NCBI GenBank assembly: GCA_003141895.1
Contig: PLNT01000023.1
Coordinates: forward strand, 32,311-96,310
Source: Bacteroidales bacterium
Lineage (GTDB): Bacteria; Bacteroidota; Bacteroidia; Bacteroidales; VadinHA17
Length of the DNA stretch: 64,000 bases
Direction of reading: 5' to 3'
Below the pieces are notes generated by a model that was given only the letters and a program-made list of their open reading frames with translations, did no database searches and was not told the DNA's origin. Positions 24,900 through 34,147 of the stretch are shown one piece after another. Both the position numbers and the translations under genes were made by a program. How positions within the stretch are numbered: the first letter of the stretch is position 1; each line of letters starts with the position of its first letter.

Positions 24900-26611
24900 T
24901 TTTCAATTTCTTTAATTAATTCAGTTTTAGTACTGTCGAGCTTTAAGGCTATATTCCAGTTAGTTACAGCATCTGCACATTTTCTTTCCCTCATCAGAAT
25001 ATATCCATAATGCTCATACCATACAGGATCAGGCTTTTCTCCGCTCTTTATTATTGATTCAAACACTCTCGCTGCCTCCTGAAGCTTTCCTCTTTTATAT
25101 AGAACCCATCCATAGGTGTCGAGAAAAGTAGTATTACCCTTATCCTTTTCAATAGCCTTTTTCGCCATTTCTTCTGCCTCTTTCAGTTTTGTATTTTGCT
25201 GTGCAAGATAATAAGCATAGTTATTAATGACAGTAAGATCTTCGCTATTGTTTTTTAATGCTAATTCAAATGCTTCGAAAGATTTAGGATAATCTTTCAT
25301 TCTATAATAGACGTCTGCACGCATTGTCAGAACCTGAGTCAGAGAATCCTTATTGTTTCCTGCCAGTATCTCTGCTTTTTTTAATTCATCAATCGCGATT
25401 GAGTATTTCCCAGTTTCAACTGCCGCATTCGCATATAATAATTTTGCTGTAAATGAAATATTAAACCTGGTTGCACATTCTTCTCCCCTTGATAATAATT
25501 TATTATAATCTTTCATTTGAAGATAAACGAAAAGAAGTTTTTCCCATGCATAATAATTGTCAGGGTTTATCTTAATTAGTTCTTCTAGTCGCAGAACTGC
25601 ATCATCCAGTTTATTTTGCTTAACCATTAATTCTGGCCGAAGTAAAGGGATAATATTATCCCCACTGTAATTTGCTTCGAATACCAATAATGTAACAACA
25701 AGTTTGTCCTGCAAATCTTTTGTCAGATCTGGCAATTCTATTATACGTGCCATTAATGATATCTCGCTTTCGCGGTCAACTTTAATATTTAATATTGTTT
25801 TATTAAGAAGCAGAAATAATTCATTATAACTTTTTACTGATATCAAAAAGTCACACAGTGCTAACTGAACCTGTGGATTATCCGGATTCTCATCTAAAAG
25901 CTTATTAAATACATCGAGAGCTTTTTGATTATCATCTTTCCCCTTATATATATCGGCAAGAAGCCCCTTGAATAATATTTCATCAGGAAATTCTTTCACC
26001 AGAGATAATGTTTTACCTAATGCGTCATCGTACTTTCCTTCTGCCATAAGGTTTTTTATCGAAGAAAGGGTCGATTTTTCGTTCACTCCGTACTTCTTAT
26101 CAAATGCATCGAAAATCTCATCTGCCTTTTCATAATTTTTATCTTCAGAATAAAGGTTTCCGAGAGTTAACTGCAGATCTTCCTTTTCAGGAAATAGTTT
26201 TACAGCTCTTTCATAGTAGATTAAGGAACTGTCCAGATCTTTTTCCTGATAGTACAATCCTGCCAGCATAGTAAGATACCAGATGTTATCCGGATCAAAA
26301 GACAACGCTTTGCTGACATATTTTTTACCCGTTCTTATATCCCCATTTGCAATTACAATCTGAGCCATCTGATAATAAGCAGCATCGCTTCCAGGATTTA
26401 ATTTCAGGCACTGCTCCAGAAATTTTAAGGCATCTCCCCCATTTCCCAATAATTTTTGCTTAAGTGCTTCAACGTAAATTTCGTTATATGCTGCTGAATC
26501 CAAATCTTTTGATTTATTCCTTGTTTCAGACGGAGCGATACTTTTCCCGCAAGAAAAAAAAATCAATATAAAGAGTGCTAAAAAAACAAAATAATATCTA
26601 TATAATTTCAT
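24887..26611 (-). CDS. TPR-repeat lipoprotein
   Basis: A 574-residue lipoprotein (LFILIFFSCGKS, lipidated Cys near 21) made almost entirely of tetratricopeptide repeats. Clear repeats include GDALKFLEQCLKLNPGSDAA, DLDSSLIYYERAVKLFPEK and QKALDVFNKLLDENPDNPQ, with about ten or more in total. TPRs hold protein complexes together, so an envelope scaffold role is likely. It is the first gene of the minus-strand run ending at ade, and its close coupling to DUF4292 and the EnvC-like protein suggests a joint function in outer-membrane or cell-wall assembly. That is inference. Confidence 0.9.
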   Translation of the reverse strand: MKLYRYYFVFLALFILIFFSCGKSIAPSETRNKSKDLDSAAYNEIYVEALKQKLLGNGGDALKFLEQCLKLNPGSDAAYYQMAQIVIANGDIRTGKKYVSKALSFDPDNIWYLTMLAGLYYQEKDLDSSLIYYERAVKLFPEKEDLQLTLGNLYSEDKNYEKADEIFDAFDKKYGVNEKSTLSSIKNLMAEGKYDDALGKTLSLVKEFPDEILFKGLLADIYKGKDDNQKALDVFNKLLDENPDNPQVQLALCDFLISVKSYNELFLLLNKTILNIKVDRESEISLMARIIELPDLTKDLQDKLVVTLLVFEANYSGDNIIPLLRPELMVKQNKLDDAVLRLEELIKINPDNYYAWEKLLFVYLQMKDYNKLLSRGEECATRFNISFTAKLLYANAAVETGKYSIAIDELKKAEILAGNNKDSLTQVLTMRADVYYRMKDYPKSFEAFELALKNNSEDLTVINNYAYYLAQQNTKLKEAEEMAKKAIEKDKGNTTFLDTYGWVLYKRGKLQEAARVFESIIKSGEKPDPVWYEHYGYILMRERKCADAVTNWNIALKLDSTKTELIKEIENCGK

Positions 26612-26717
26612 AATTACATTTTACCAGTATGTCCAAATCTTCAGACAATTGATGCTTAGACTTGTTTATTACTTTTACAATCATTTCAATATTCAAAACA
26701 AAATCAAAACTAATTGA

Positions 26718-26725
26718 CAAATATA
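26718..26725 (-). promoter_or_regulatory. -7 promoter element for the TPR/mnmG operon
   Basis: TATATTTG on the minus strand (CAAATATA on plus), 106 bases upstream of the TPR gene start. It matches TAnnTTTG. Confidence 0.4.
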
Positions 26726-26817
26726 CTGCTAAAGGCTTTAACAATACATTTCAACAATTGAATTGATCAAAATATTACAATTTGAAAATCAAATTTCCTG
26801 TAATGCTCAAAGTTAAA

Positions 26818-26825
26818 TATCTTTG
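26818..26825 (+). promoter_or_regulatory. -7 promoter element for the cyclophilin/pheS operon
   Basis: TATCTTTG, 44 bases before the ATG at 26870. It matches TAnnTTTG. Confidence 0.5.
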
Positions 26826-26869
26826 CAAACACATTTACAGAATTTTTCTTAACCAATTTTATACGATTC

Positions 26870-27685
26870 ATGAACTTTTACTTAAAAAAGTCAGTATTTC
26901 TTCTTTGTCTGCTTTCTCTTATTTCATGTAAGTCTCCATCAGGTAATGAAAATTCGATGGTTCTTGTCAAAACCTCTCTTGGCGACATGAAGATAAAGTT
27001 ATATGACAGTACTCCAGTACATCGCGATAATTTCATTCATCTTGTAAATTCTCACTTTTATGATGGTATTTCATTTCATCGTATCATAAAGAATTTCATG
27101 ATCCAGGCTGGCGATCCCGAAACTAAATCAGGCTCTTCAAAAAACCTGCCAGATTCTTTAAAAACATATACAATTCCGGCAGAATTCAATAACCTCTATT
27201 TTCATAAGAAAGGAGCTTTGGCTGCAGCGCGCCAGGGCGATGATGTTAATCCTCATAAGAGATCTTCCGGAACCCAGTTTTACATTGTCCAGGGGGTAAA
27301 GCTTTCTGATGATGAATTAAATCAACTGGAGCAACGAATTAACAGTATTATGAAACAGGGTAAATTTAACACCTTTATAAAAGCTACAACCGATAGTGTC
27401 CGAATGACTGGAAAAGAGGCTACTGACGCAGAAATCCAGCAGATAGCTTCAATTAAAATGTTTCAGTTTCTATCATCATATAAAGATTTCAGGTTATCTG
27501 AAGAGGAACGAAATATTTACAAAACATTGGGGGGCACTCCCCGTCTTGACGGTAGCTATACGGTGTTTGGTGAAGTAATTGAAGGTCTTGATATTATTGA
27601 TAAAATTGCGGAAGTGCCTACTGACACCAATGATAAACCTTTGAACGATATAAAAATTTTGAAAATAAAAATTGTAAAGAACTGA
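26870..27685 (+). CDS. Cyclophilin-type peptidyl-prolyl isomerase lipoprotein
   Basis: A 271-residue lipoprotein (FLLCLLSLISCKSPSG, Cys near residue 20) with a cyclophilin domain. FHRIIKNFMIQAGDPE holds the catalytic Arg and Phe, and SSGTQFYIVQG and YTVFGEVIEGLDIIDKIAEV are the other family blocks. An insertion of about 70 residues (roughly 145-215, helical) splits the domain between the SSGTQFYIVQG block and the C-terminal strand. This type is common in Bacteroidetes. It would catalyse proline isomerisation of envelope proteins, anchored to a membrane. Its stop overlaps the pheS ATG by one base (TGATG). Confidence 0.93.
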   Translation: MNFYLKKSVFLLCLLSLISCKSPSGNENSMVLVKTSLGDMKIKLYDSTPVHRDNFIHLVNSHFYDGISFHRIIKNFMIQAGDPETKSGSSKNLPDSLKTYTIPAEFNNLYFHKKGALAAARQGDDVNPHKRSSGTQFYIVQGVKLSDDELNQLEQRINSIMKQGKFNTFIKATTDSVRMTGKEATDAEIQQIASIKMFQFLSSYKDFRLSEEERNIYKTLGGTPRLDGSYTVFGEVIEGLDIIDKIAEVPTDTNDKPLNDIKILKIKIVKN

Positions 27686-28722
27686 TGCTTCAAAAAATTA
27701 CTGATCTGTTACAGGAGGTATCCTCCATCTCGGTTAAAAACTCTGAAGAGCTCGAATTGTTCCGTTTAAAATATCTTAGTAAAAAAGGACTGATTTCCGA
27801 TCTGTTTGAAGATTTTAAAGATGTACCTGGTTCGCAGAAAAAGGAAATTGGTCAGAAGCTCAATTTATTGAAGCAGAGTGCTCTTAAGAAATTTAATCTG
27901 CTCAAAACCGAACTTCAGAATCAGGATGAGAAAACAGATATCGATTTTTCCCGGCCGGCCTTTCCATATAATTTAGGATCACGTCATCCTATATCCATAG
28001 TAAGAAATGAGCTTATAGATATATTCACCAGAATTGGTTTTACTGTATCAGAGGGACCTGAGATTGAAGATGATGATCACGTCTTCACAAAACTGAATTT
28101 TGCACCTGAGCATCCTGCGAGAGATATGCAGGATACCTTTTATATTTCTCGCTTATCACTTGAAGATTCTAATCCTGAGGATATACTTTTACGAACCCAC
28201 ACTTCTTCTGTACAGGTGAGAGTTATGCAAAACCAAAAGCCCCCGATACGTACTATCTCCCCCGGACGAGTTTTCCGCAATGAAGCTATTTCTGCACGTG
28301 CTCATTGTATCTTTCATCAGATTGAGGGCTTATATATAGATGAGAACGTTTCTTATGCTGATTTGCGTCAAACCCTGCTGTTTTTTGCAAGGGAATTGTT
28401 TGGTAAGGAGACTAAAATCAGACTGCGTCCATCATATTTCCCGTTTACAGAACCTTCCGCTGAAATGGATGTTAGCTGCAAGATTTGCGGTGGAAAGGGT
28501 TGTAACGTATGCAAACATACAGGCTGGCTTGAAATCCTTGGATGCGGTATGGTACATCCAAATGTGCTTGAAGCCTGTAATATTGACAGCAAAAAATATA
28601 CTGGTTTTGCATTCGGGATGGGCATTGAGCGTGCAGCTATGTTAAAATACGGAGTAAATGATCTGCGCTTATATTTTGAAAACGATCTGAGGTTTCTTGA
28701 TCAGTTTAAAAGCGCGTTTTGA
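27685..28722 (+). CDS. pheS: Phenylalanyl-tRNA synthetase alpha subunit
   Basis: A 345-residue class II aminoacyl-tRNA synthetase subunit. It has an N-terminal coiled-coil arm (about 1-85), motif 2 around GRVFRNEAISARAHCIFHQI, and motif 3 at GFAFGMGIERAAMLKYG. The segment SCKICGGKGCNVCKHTGW has four cysteines in two CxxC-like pairs, probably a structural zinc knuckle of the Bacteroidetes form. The enzyme attaches phenylalanine to tRNA-Phe as an alpha2-beta2 tetramer; pheT is not in this window. It is translationally coupled to the cyclophilin gene. Confidence 0.97.
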   Translation: MLQKITDLLQEVSSISVKNSEELELFRLKYLSKKGLISDLFEDFKDVPGSQKKEIGQKLNLLKQSALKKFNLLKTELQNQDEKTDIDFSRPAFPYNLGSRHPISIVRNELIDIFTRIGFTVSEGPEIEDDDHVFTKLNFAPEHPARDMQDTFYISRLSLEDSNPEDILLRTHTSSVQVRVMQNQKPPIRTISPGRVFRNEAISARAHCIFHQIEGLYIDENVSYADLRQTLLFFARELFGKETKIRLRPSYFPFTEPSAEMDVSCKICGGKGCNVCKHTGWLEILGCGMVHPNVLEACNIDSKKYTGFAFGMGIERAAMLKYGVNDLRLYFENDLRFLDQFKSAF

Positions 28723-28766
28723 ATTGAATATTTGAAATAATAAATAAAATAAGCAGAGGAGACGAA

Positions 28767-29477
28767 ATGAAACAACAAGAAATTCAGACCCCGCTTTGTG
28801 ACAGTTGCTCTCTCAAAACAGGGTCAATTTTCAAATACCTTACACCTGATGAAGCTGAGACTCTTAACTTTGCTAAAGATTTCCGTCAATATAAAAGGGG
28901 TGATATTCTTTATCAGGAAGGTAACCGGATAAGCGGATTTTTTTGTATTCATAGAGGGATAATAAAAGTATTTAAGACAGGCTTTGACGGTAAGGAACAA
29001 ATAATAAGATTTGCGAAGGACGGTGATATTATTGCATACAGGAGCGTTCTCAGCAATGAGCTCGCATGTACTTCTGCAAAAGTTATTGAAGATTGCCAGG
29101 TATGTTTTATCCCTTCGGAAATCCTGGTTTCTTTCATTAAAACTAACCCTGCATATGCACTTGAGCTGCTTAAGCTTGCCTGTCATGAACTGGGAGAAGC
29201 AAATTCCTTTATAACAGATATAGCACAGAAGACTGTAAGAGAACGGCTGGCAGAGGTTCTTCTTTTCCTGGTAAATGATTTTGGAATTGACAATGATCAA
29301 TTTCTCAATATCTCACTTACCCGGGAGGAACTGGCCAACATAGTCGGGACAGCAACGGAATCAGTTATCAGGTTATTATCAGAGTTTAAATCAGATAAAC
29401 TGGTGGAACTGAATGGCAGAAAAATCAGGATATTGAATAAAAAGGGCCTGGAGAAGATCAGTAATGTTTTTAATTGA
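28767..29477 (+). CDS. Crp/Fnr-family transcriptional regulator
   Basis: A 236-residue regulator with an N-terminal cyclic-nucleotide-binding-type barrel (about 25-140: QYKRGDILYQEGNRISGFFC, DGKEQIIRFAKDGDIIAYRS) and a C-terminal winged helix (LTREELANIVGTATESVIRLL, about 190-210). Two cysteines at 11 and 14 (CDSC) near the N-terminus, plus internal ones, are reminiscent of FNR-type iron-sulfur sensing, but the full FNR spacing is not evident. The cAMP-binding Arg/Ser signature is absent. It is likely to respond to oxygen, redox or NO; this is inference. It is monocistronic. Confidence 0.92.
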   Translation: MKQQEIQTPLCDSCSLKTGSIFKYLTPDEAETLNFAKDFRQYKRGDILYQEGNRISGFFCIHRGIIKVFKTGFDGKEQIIRFAKDGDIIAYRSVLSNELACTSAKVIEDCQVCFIPSEILVSFIKTNPAYALELLKLACHELGEANSFITDIAQKTVRERLAEVLLFLVNDFGIDNDQFLNISLTREELANIVGTATESVIRLLSEFKSDKLVELNGRKIRILNKKGLEKISNVFN

Positions 29478-29608
29478 GGACCCCCTTGCCCTTCGGGCAC
29501 TCCCCCCAAGGGGGGAGAAATAAATCCCTTAAATAGACGAGCCGCTCCCTACACTACCGGCAGGCATGCTTTAGGGGAGATGTCGCATAGCGACAGAGGG
29601 GTTTCTCG
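29478..29608. repeat. Dispersed GC-rich intergenic repeat, copy F
   Basis: GACCCCCTTGCCCTTCGGGC and CTCCCCCCAAGGGGGGAG at the left. GGGGAGATGTCGCATAGCG and ACAGAGGGGTTTC at the right. Very similar to copy E. It lies between the convergent Crp/Fnr gene and ruvB. Confidence 0.8.
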
Positions 29609-29638
29609 ATCGTAACGGAACATTATAAAGCTGAGAGT

Positions 29639-30664
29639 TTAAAACAGTCTTCCTGTTGCATCACCTCCGAACTGTTTTCCAAGGTGTTTATATGCATGTT
29701 CAGTCGCTTCGCGGCCTCTTGGGGTTCTTTTCAGGTATCCTTCTTTGATAAGAAACGGTTCATAGACTTCTTCAATGGTTCCGCTTTCTTCACCAACTGC
29801 AGTTGAAATTGTATTTAATCCAACAGGTCCGCCGCTGAATTTATCAATTATTACTGAAAGAATCCTGTTGTCCATTTCATCGAGTCCATGCTGATCGATG
29901 TTGAGAGCTTTAAGACCATATTTTGTTATATCAAGATCGATTTCTCCTGAACCTTTCACCTGGGCAAAATCCCTCACTCGTCTTAACAATGCATTGGCAA
30001 TCCTCGGGGTTCCACGGCTTCGCCTGGCAATCTCAACAGCAGCAGTTTCTTCAATTTTTACGTTTAATATTCCTGCCGAGCGTTTTACAATACCAGTAAG
30101 TATTTCGTGGTCATAATATTCAAGATGAAATTTAATTCCGAATCTTGCTCTTAAAGGACTTGTAAGAAGTCCGGAGCGGGTGGTTGCTCCAATCAGAGTG
30201 AAGTTATTAAGGGTCAGCTGAACACTACGGGCACTTGGTCCCTTATCTATCATTATATCAATCTGAAAATCTTCCATAGCAGAATAAAGATATTCTTCAA
30301 CGACCGGACTAAGCCTGTGAATCTCATCTATAAACAGAACATCACCTTCCTGAAGATTGGTCAATAATCCGGCCAGATCACCCGGTTTGTCAAGCACAGG
30401 ACCTGAAGTAACGCGCAAATTAACCTGCAGTTCGTTGGCAATGATTGTGGCAAGGGTAGTTTTTCCAAGTCCGGGGGGGCCATGTAACAGAACATGATCA
30501 AGAGATTCGCCGCGCTGCTTAGCGGCAGTAACGAAAACTACCAGGTTATCAATAACTTGTTTCTGACCTTTGAAATCGCTGAAGCTTAATGGTCTCAGCT
30601 GTTTTTCGAACTCTTTGTCGTTAGGTGTTATAATATCTTTTCTGATATTAATATTTTCTTCCAT
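29639..30664 (-). CDS. ruvB: Holliday junction ATP-dependent DNA helicase RuvB
   Basis: A 341-residue AAA+ motor that drives branch migration with RuvA. Walker A is [11 protein letters not shown] (near 64-74), Walker B is LFIDEIHRL, sensor 1 [18 protein letters not shown], and the C-terminal winged helix includes [18 protein letters not shown]. Complete and of normal length. The stop lies about 30 bases from repeat F. The MORN-repeat gene is 12 bases upstream, so the two are probably co-transcribed. Confidence 0.97.
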   Translation of the reverse strand: MEENINIRKDIITPNDKEFEKQLRPLSFSDFKGQKQVIDNLVVFVTAAKQRGESLDHVLLHGPPGLGKTTLATIIANELQVNLRVTSGPVLDKPGDLAGLLTNLQEGDVLFIDEIHRLSPVVEEYLYSAMEDFQIDIMIDKGPSARSVQLTLNNFTLIGATTRSGLLTSPLRARFGIKFHLEYYDHEILTGIVKRSAGILNVKIEETAAVEIARRSRGTPRIANALLRRVRDFAQVKGSGEIDLDITKYGLKALNIDQHGLDEMDNRILSVIIDKFSGGPVGLNTISTAVGEESGTIEEVYEPFLIKEGYLKRTPRGREATEHAYKHLGKQFGGDATGRLF

Positions 30665-30676
30665 AACGCAAAGTAA

Positions 30677-32230
30677 CTATTTAATCAGCTTAGTTTCGCT
30701 TACAGGAAGCTTAATTCTTACACCATTTATACTTACCTCAACATCATCTTTATATGAAATAACCAGATACTGAAATCCATCCTCATCGAATTTTTTCCAG
30801 GTCTTTTGTCTGATGCCCATCTCATAATATTGCTCCTCTTTGGTTTTACCATTCTCATAATAAAAAATTTGAGAACCATCGGGATTTCCCTGAACAAAAT
30901 TACCTTTGAATTTAAGTTTTTCGTTGCTATAATATGATTTCCAGATGCCATCTCTCAACCCTGTAATGTATTTCCCGGCTTCGGTCAATTCACCTGACTT
31001 ATATTTCCAGTCACCGTTTTTTTCACCGTCGGAATATTGACCCTGAGCAATTACCTCACCTGTAACTGAGTATTCGGTTGATAATCCATCACGCTGTCCC
31101 TGAAAATATTCTTCCTCTTTCAATAAGGTCCCGTCTTCGTAATACCAGTTCCATAGACCGTCGGGACGACCATTATTAAATGAACCTGTCTGTTCTACTT
31201 TTCCCGAAATGTTATAAAATTTCCATTGGCCTGATCGTCTGCTATCAGTATACTGACCCTCTGCCTGTACCTTTCCATCCGGATATAAATCTTTCCATTT
31301 TCCATTATATTTTCCTGCTTCATCAACAATTCCTTCAGATAGAAGTAATCCGTTATCGTTATAAATATATGCATTTGTTACTTTGCCGTCGCTTCCGTAA
31401 TCTCTGTGAACACCTACAGGAACTTTGTTACGATATGGTCCGCTGTATGTCAGTTTCCCATTCTGATCATGTCTGGCAACGATTTCAATATCAGGCGCAT
31501 CTTCAACATTTGACTTTACAATAGCTCCATTTTCATAAAGCATTGTAAGAACGAGTTTTCCCCTGCTGTCATACTCTTTATAATACCCATGCATCAAACC
31601 ATCTTTAAATGTTTTTTCGGATTTTATACTGCCATTCGGATAGAATTCTTTCGAGTCTCCCTGTTTCAGTCCATTCTTGTCTATTCTGTTTATTTTTTCC
31701 CTGCTTACAAGAAAATCATTACTGTATTCAAGAAGCGTTATTAAATTACCATCTTTATCAAATTCTTTCGATAATCCTTCTTTTTTCCCGTTGTTATAAG
31801 TGAATGTCTGCTGGATCTTTCCATCAGGAAAATATGTATAAGCAGTTCCTGCTTTTTTGTCGGCAGAATATAGTTCTTTTGATAAAACATAAATTCCTTT
31901 TGAGGCATCAAATTTATATTTATAGTACCACCCGTTTTTTTTGCCATACAGAAAATTAATTTTTTCGGTGGTATCACCAGACTGATCATAAAATACCCAT
32001 ATGCTGTCAAGAAGATAATTTGTTCTTCTTCCTTCCGATTTCTTTACCCCGGTAACATAAAAACTTTTCCAGAATCCTTCCGGCTTACCATTTTTTATAA
32101 GACCTTCACTTGAAATAGTTCCGTTAGGATATTTAAATACCTGATAACCATCTTTTAAAGCTCCTTTTTCCTGTGTGAAACTTATTTTGCAGATGAATAC
32201 AAAAAACACTAAAATGAAAATTCTTTTCAT
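30677..32230 (-). CDS. Exported YwqK/MORN-variant repeat protein
   Basis: A 517-residue protein with a Sec signal (MKRIFILVFFVFICKISF) and then at least a dozen MORN-variant repeats of about 23 residues, with the pattern G-x-W-K-x-Y-Y-x-x-G-x-x-x-x-E-x-x-Y-x-x-G. Examples are GKPEGFWKSFYVTGVKKSEG and GRPDGLWNWYYEDGTLLKEE. Databases often label such proteins YwqK-family antitoxins, but there is no toxin nearby and export argues against that role. It is probably an envelope beta-rich scaffold. It lies 12 bases before ruvB and three bases after nadA, so it probably shares their transcript. Confidence 0.88.
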   Translation of the reverse strand: MKRIFILVFFVFICKISFTQEKGALKDGYQVFKYPNGTISSEGLIKNGKPEGFWKSFYVTGVKKSEGRRTNYLLDSIWVFYDQSGDTTEKINFLYGKKNGWYYKYKFDASKGIYVLSKELYSADKKAGTAYTYFPDGKIQQTFTYNNGKKEGLSKEFDKDGNLITLLEYSNDFLVSREKINRIDKNGLKQGDSKEFYPNGSIKSEKTFKDGLMHGYYKEYDSRGKLVLTMLYENGAIVKSNVEDAPDIEIVARHDQNGKLTYSGPYRNKVPVGVHRDYGSDGKVTNAYIYNDNGLLLSEGIVDEAGKYNGKWKDLYPDGKVQAEGQYTDSRRSGQWKFYNISGKVEQTGSFNNGRPDGLWNWYYEDGTLLKEEEYFQGQRDGLSTEYSVTGEVIAQGQYSDGEKNGDWKYKSGELTEAGKYITGLRDGIWKSYYSNEKLKFKGNFVQGNPDGSQIFYYENGKTKEEQYYEMGIRQKTWKKFDEDGFQYLVISYKDDVEVSINGVRIKLPVSETKLIK

Positions 32231-32233
32231 GAT

Positions 32234-33202
32234 TCAAAGACCAAGTTTTTCTGATATTTCCATCATTCTTATAATTGGCTTTTGTGCTTTTATCAGGATT
32301 TTCTGATCTATATTTATTTCTGGTTTTTCGAATTTAATACAATTTAATATTTTTTCAATCGTAATGAGTTTCATAAAACTGCATTCGCTGCATCCGCAGG
32401 TAGAATCTATTGGTGGTACAGGTATATACATTTTATCAGGATTCTCTTTTCTCATCTGATGAATTATTCCGGCTTCGGTTGCTACAATATAACAATCCCC
32501 CGGGTCTTTTTTTGTGAATTGCAATAATGCTGAGGTAGAACCAATAAAGTCTGCAACCATTCTCACAGGAAGTTCACATTCAGGATGAACTATAATTTTT
32601 GCATCTGGATTTTCTTCCTTTAACCGTATGATTGCCTCCAGGGAAAACTCTTCATGAACATGACATGTACCATTCCAGATTATCATGTCGTAGCCTGTTT
32701 TATTCAGAACATAATTACCAAGATTTCGGTCGGGGGCAAATATTATTTTTTCATCACGAGGAAGTGATTCAACAATCTGGATAGCATTCGAAGATGTACA
32801 GATTATATCTGACATTGCTTTAATTTCAGCATTTGTATTCACATAGGAAATAACTGTCCTTCCCGGGTTTTCATTTAGAAACTTCTTAAAATCAGATGCT
32901 TTACATGAATTTGCCAGTGAACATCCAGCCATCAGATCGGGAAGCAGTACTTTTTTCTCAGGAGATAAAATTTTTGCTGTCTCAGCCATAAATTTTACTC
33001 CTGCGAACAAAATAATATCAGCTGAATTTGAAGCTGCTTTTTGTGAAAGTGCAAGACTGTCACCAACAAAATCTGCAATATCCTGGATATCTCCGGTCTG
33101 ATAATAGTGAGCCAGAATGATAGCGTTTTTATCTGCTTTCAGTTTTTTTATTTCCAGAATATTTTGTTCCTGTGACTGCATTACTTTTTTATTGTTTCTC
33201 AA
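32234..33202 (-). CDS. nadA: Quinolinate synthase
   Basis: A 322-residue [4Fe-4S] enzyme that condenses iminoaspartate with dihydroxyacetone phosphate to quinolinate for NAD synthesis. Cluster ligands are Cys94 (MAGCSLANSC), Cys180 (NGTCHVHEEF) and one of the Cys in STCGCSECSFM (269, 271, 274). AHYYQTGDIQDIADFVGDSL is the family's N-terminal signature. nadB and nadC are not in the window. The protein is complete. It heads the minus-strand run nadA, MORN protein, ruvB. The large gap upstream holds its promoter. Confidence 0.97.
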   Translation of the reverse strand: MRNNKKVMQSQEQNILEIKKLKADKNAIILAHYYQTGDIQDIADFVGDSLALSQKAASNSADIILFAGVKFMAETAKILSPEKKVLLPDLMAGCSLANSCKASDFKKFLNENPGRTVISYVNTNAEIKAMSDIICTSSNAIQIVESLPRDEKIIFAPDRNLGNYVLNKTGYDMIIWNGTCHVHEEFSLEAIIRLKEENPDAKIIVHPECELPVRMVADFIGSTSALLQFTKKDPGDCYIVATEAGIIHQMRKENPDKMYIPVPPIDSTCGCSECSFMKLITIEKILNCIKFEKPEINIDQKILIKAQKPIIRMMEISEKLGL

Positions 33203-33706
33203 AATTAATCATTATTGCAATATGGATTTTCTTCTGCTCACTTTTGGATCGTAATTAACAGCATAATATTCTTATATCTTTTAATTAAATTTTATTTATG
33301 ATGAATATGATGTGCTGTTAATTGTGTTGATAGATAATTAAGAAATTCATTGTATTTCTCATCTTTACCGGTATACCAACAACTTTTTAACACTTGAAAA
33401 ACCAAACCTTTTTTGAAAATCAGATAATTAGTGTAGTAATTAACAATTGTTAAGATGTGTTTGTTGATAGCGTTTAAATCTCAAAAGTATAGTTTTAAGG
33501 GTTCATTTAAAGTTCATATTTTGATTTTATTTTCTGAAAACTTATTTCATGAATGTTCCCACGTCCTAAGACAGGTTTAAATAGTTGATAAACTATGAAA
33601 TTTAAAATTTTTATAGGCAATTATTTACAGGTTATTAACAATGGATAGCCTCCGCCCTCCCTCTTTGGTTTAGTCTCGACGAAAGGAGATTACCTTCGGT
33701 GAGCTC

Positions 33707-33724
33707 GTAACGCTTAAGCGTTAC
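33707..33724. repeat. Perfect 18-bp palindrome GTAACGCTTAAGCGTTAC
   Basis: Positions 33707-33724 form an exact palindrome. Its GTAACG/CGTTAC halves recur as the stem of the hairpin at 57984-58015. Confidence 0.75.
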
Positions 33725-33726
33725 TC

Positions 33727-33760
33727 GGTTCCTCATTACGCTTCGCTTCATTCGGAATTG
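33727..33760. repeat. TTCCTCATT...CATTCGGAAT intergenic repeat, copy 1
   Basis: Starts GGTTCCTCATTACGCTTCGC and ends TTCATTCGGAATTG. It is closely matched by 33837-33874, with only a few changed bases. Confidence 0.7.
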
Positions 33761-33836
33761 TAAATGTTACATAATTCGAGGACAAGTTTCCAAAAATATA
33801 TTATTGTATGCAATTTAAATTTAGTGAAACGATTTG

Positions 33837-33874
33837 GAGATTCCTCATTTCGCTTCGCTCCATTCGGAATGACA
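33837..33874. repeat. TTCCTCATT...CATTCGGAAT intergenic repeat, copy 2
   Basis: Starts GAGATTCCTCATTTCGCTTC and ends CCATTCGGAATGACA. The ATTCC at the left and GGAAT at the right are complementary, so each copy is itself an inverted repeat. Confidence 0.7.
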
Positions 33875-33894
33875 TGCGGTTTTAGGGTGTAGGT

Positions 33895-33937
33895 GGGTGG
33901 AGAAGGCGATTTGCCGAGCAAATCGTCTTCTCCACCC
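33895..33937. repeat. Long hairpin with GAGCAAATCG core
   Basis: Arms 33895-33914 and 33918-33937 are 20 bases with one mismatch and a three-base loop (CGA). The inner GGCGATTTGC...GAGCAAATCG core is shared with 4615-4664. Confidence 0.8.
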
Positions 33938-33961
33938 TACCTTAATTCCCATAAAATGCAA

Positions 33962-33990
33962 TGTCATCCTGAACGAAGTGAAGGATCTCC
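33962..33990. repeat. GTCATCCTGAACGAAGTGAA-type intergenic repeat
   Basis: Begins TGTCATCCTGAACG, followed by AAGTGAAGGATCTCC. It is related in inverted sense to the element at 4554-4593. Confidence 0.6.
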
Positions 33991-34054
33991 TGATGTTTAT
34001 TGGTAGTACGCTATGTAAATACTATATTGAATTAGATAGGAAGGGCTAAAGGTT

Positions 34055-34096
34055 ATATGTTAATATTTGAATTGAAGATATTAACATATTTTTTTC
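34055..34096 (+). terminator. AT-rich hairpin followed by T run, before rpiB
   Basis: ATATGTTAATAT (34055-34066) pairs exactly with ATATTAACATAT (34078-34089), then seven T. There is no plus-strand gene upstream, so it may be an attenuator-like leader of rpiB or a terminator for an unseen transcript. Confidence 0.45.
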
Positions 34097-34147
34097 TTTA
34101 ATTAGTGCATTTGTATTAATTTACGGACCTAATTAAAAGTCAAAAAG

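Larger units (their letters stand above)
33203..34147. other. 945-base intergenic region with repeats between nadA and rpiB
   Basis: The largest gap in the window. The left 450 bases are very AT-rich with several TTGTTGATAG and TTAACAATTGTTAA-like stretches but no reading frame. The right half holds dispersed repeats: a palindrome at 33707, TTCCTCATT...CGGAAT elements at 33727 and 33837, a long hairpin at 33895, and a GTCATCCTGAACGAAG element at 33962. I see no tRNA, clear DnaA boxes or gene. Confidence 0.6.

Noticed and set aside
30677..32230. Toxin-antitoxin system (YwqK antitoxin label)
   Set aside because: The protein is exported and no toxin gene is adjacent, so the label is only a family name.
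33203..33660. Replication origin candidate
   Set aside because: AT-rich with TTATTAACA-like words, but no cluster of DnaA boxes (TTATNCACA) was seen. Nearness to the parS-like sites alone is not enough.
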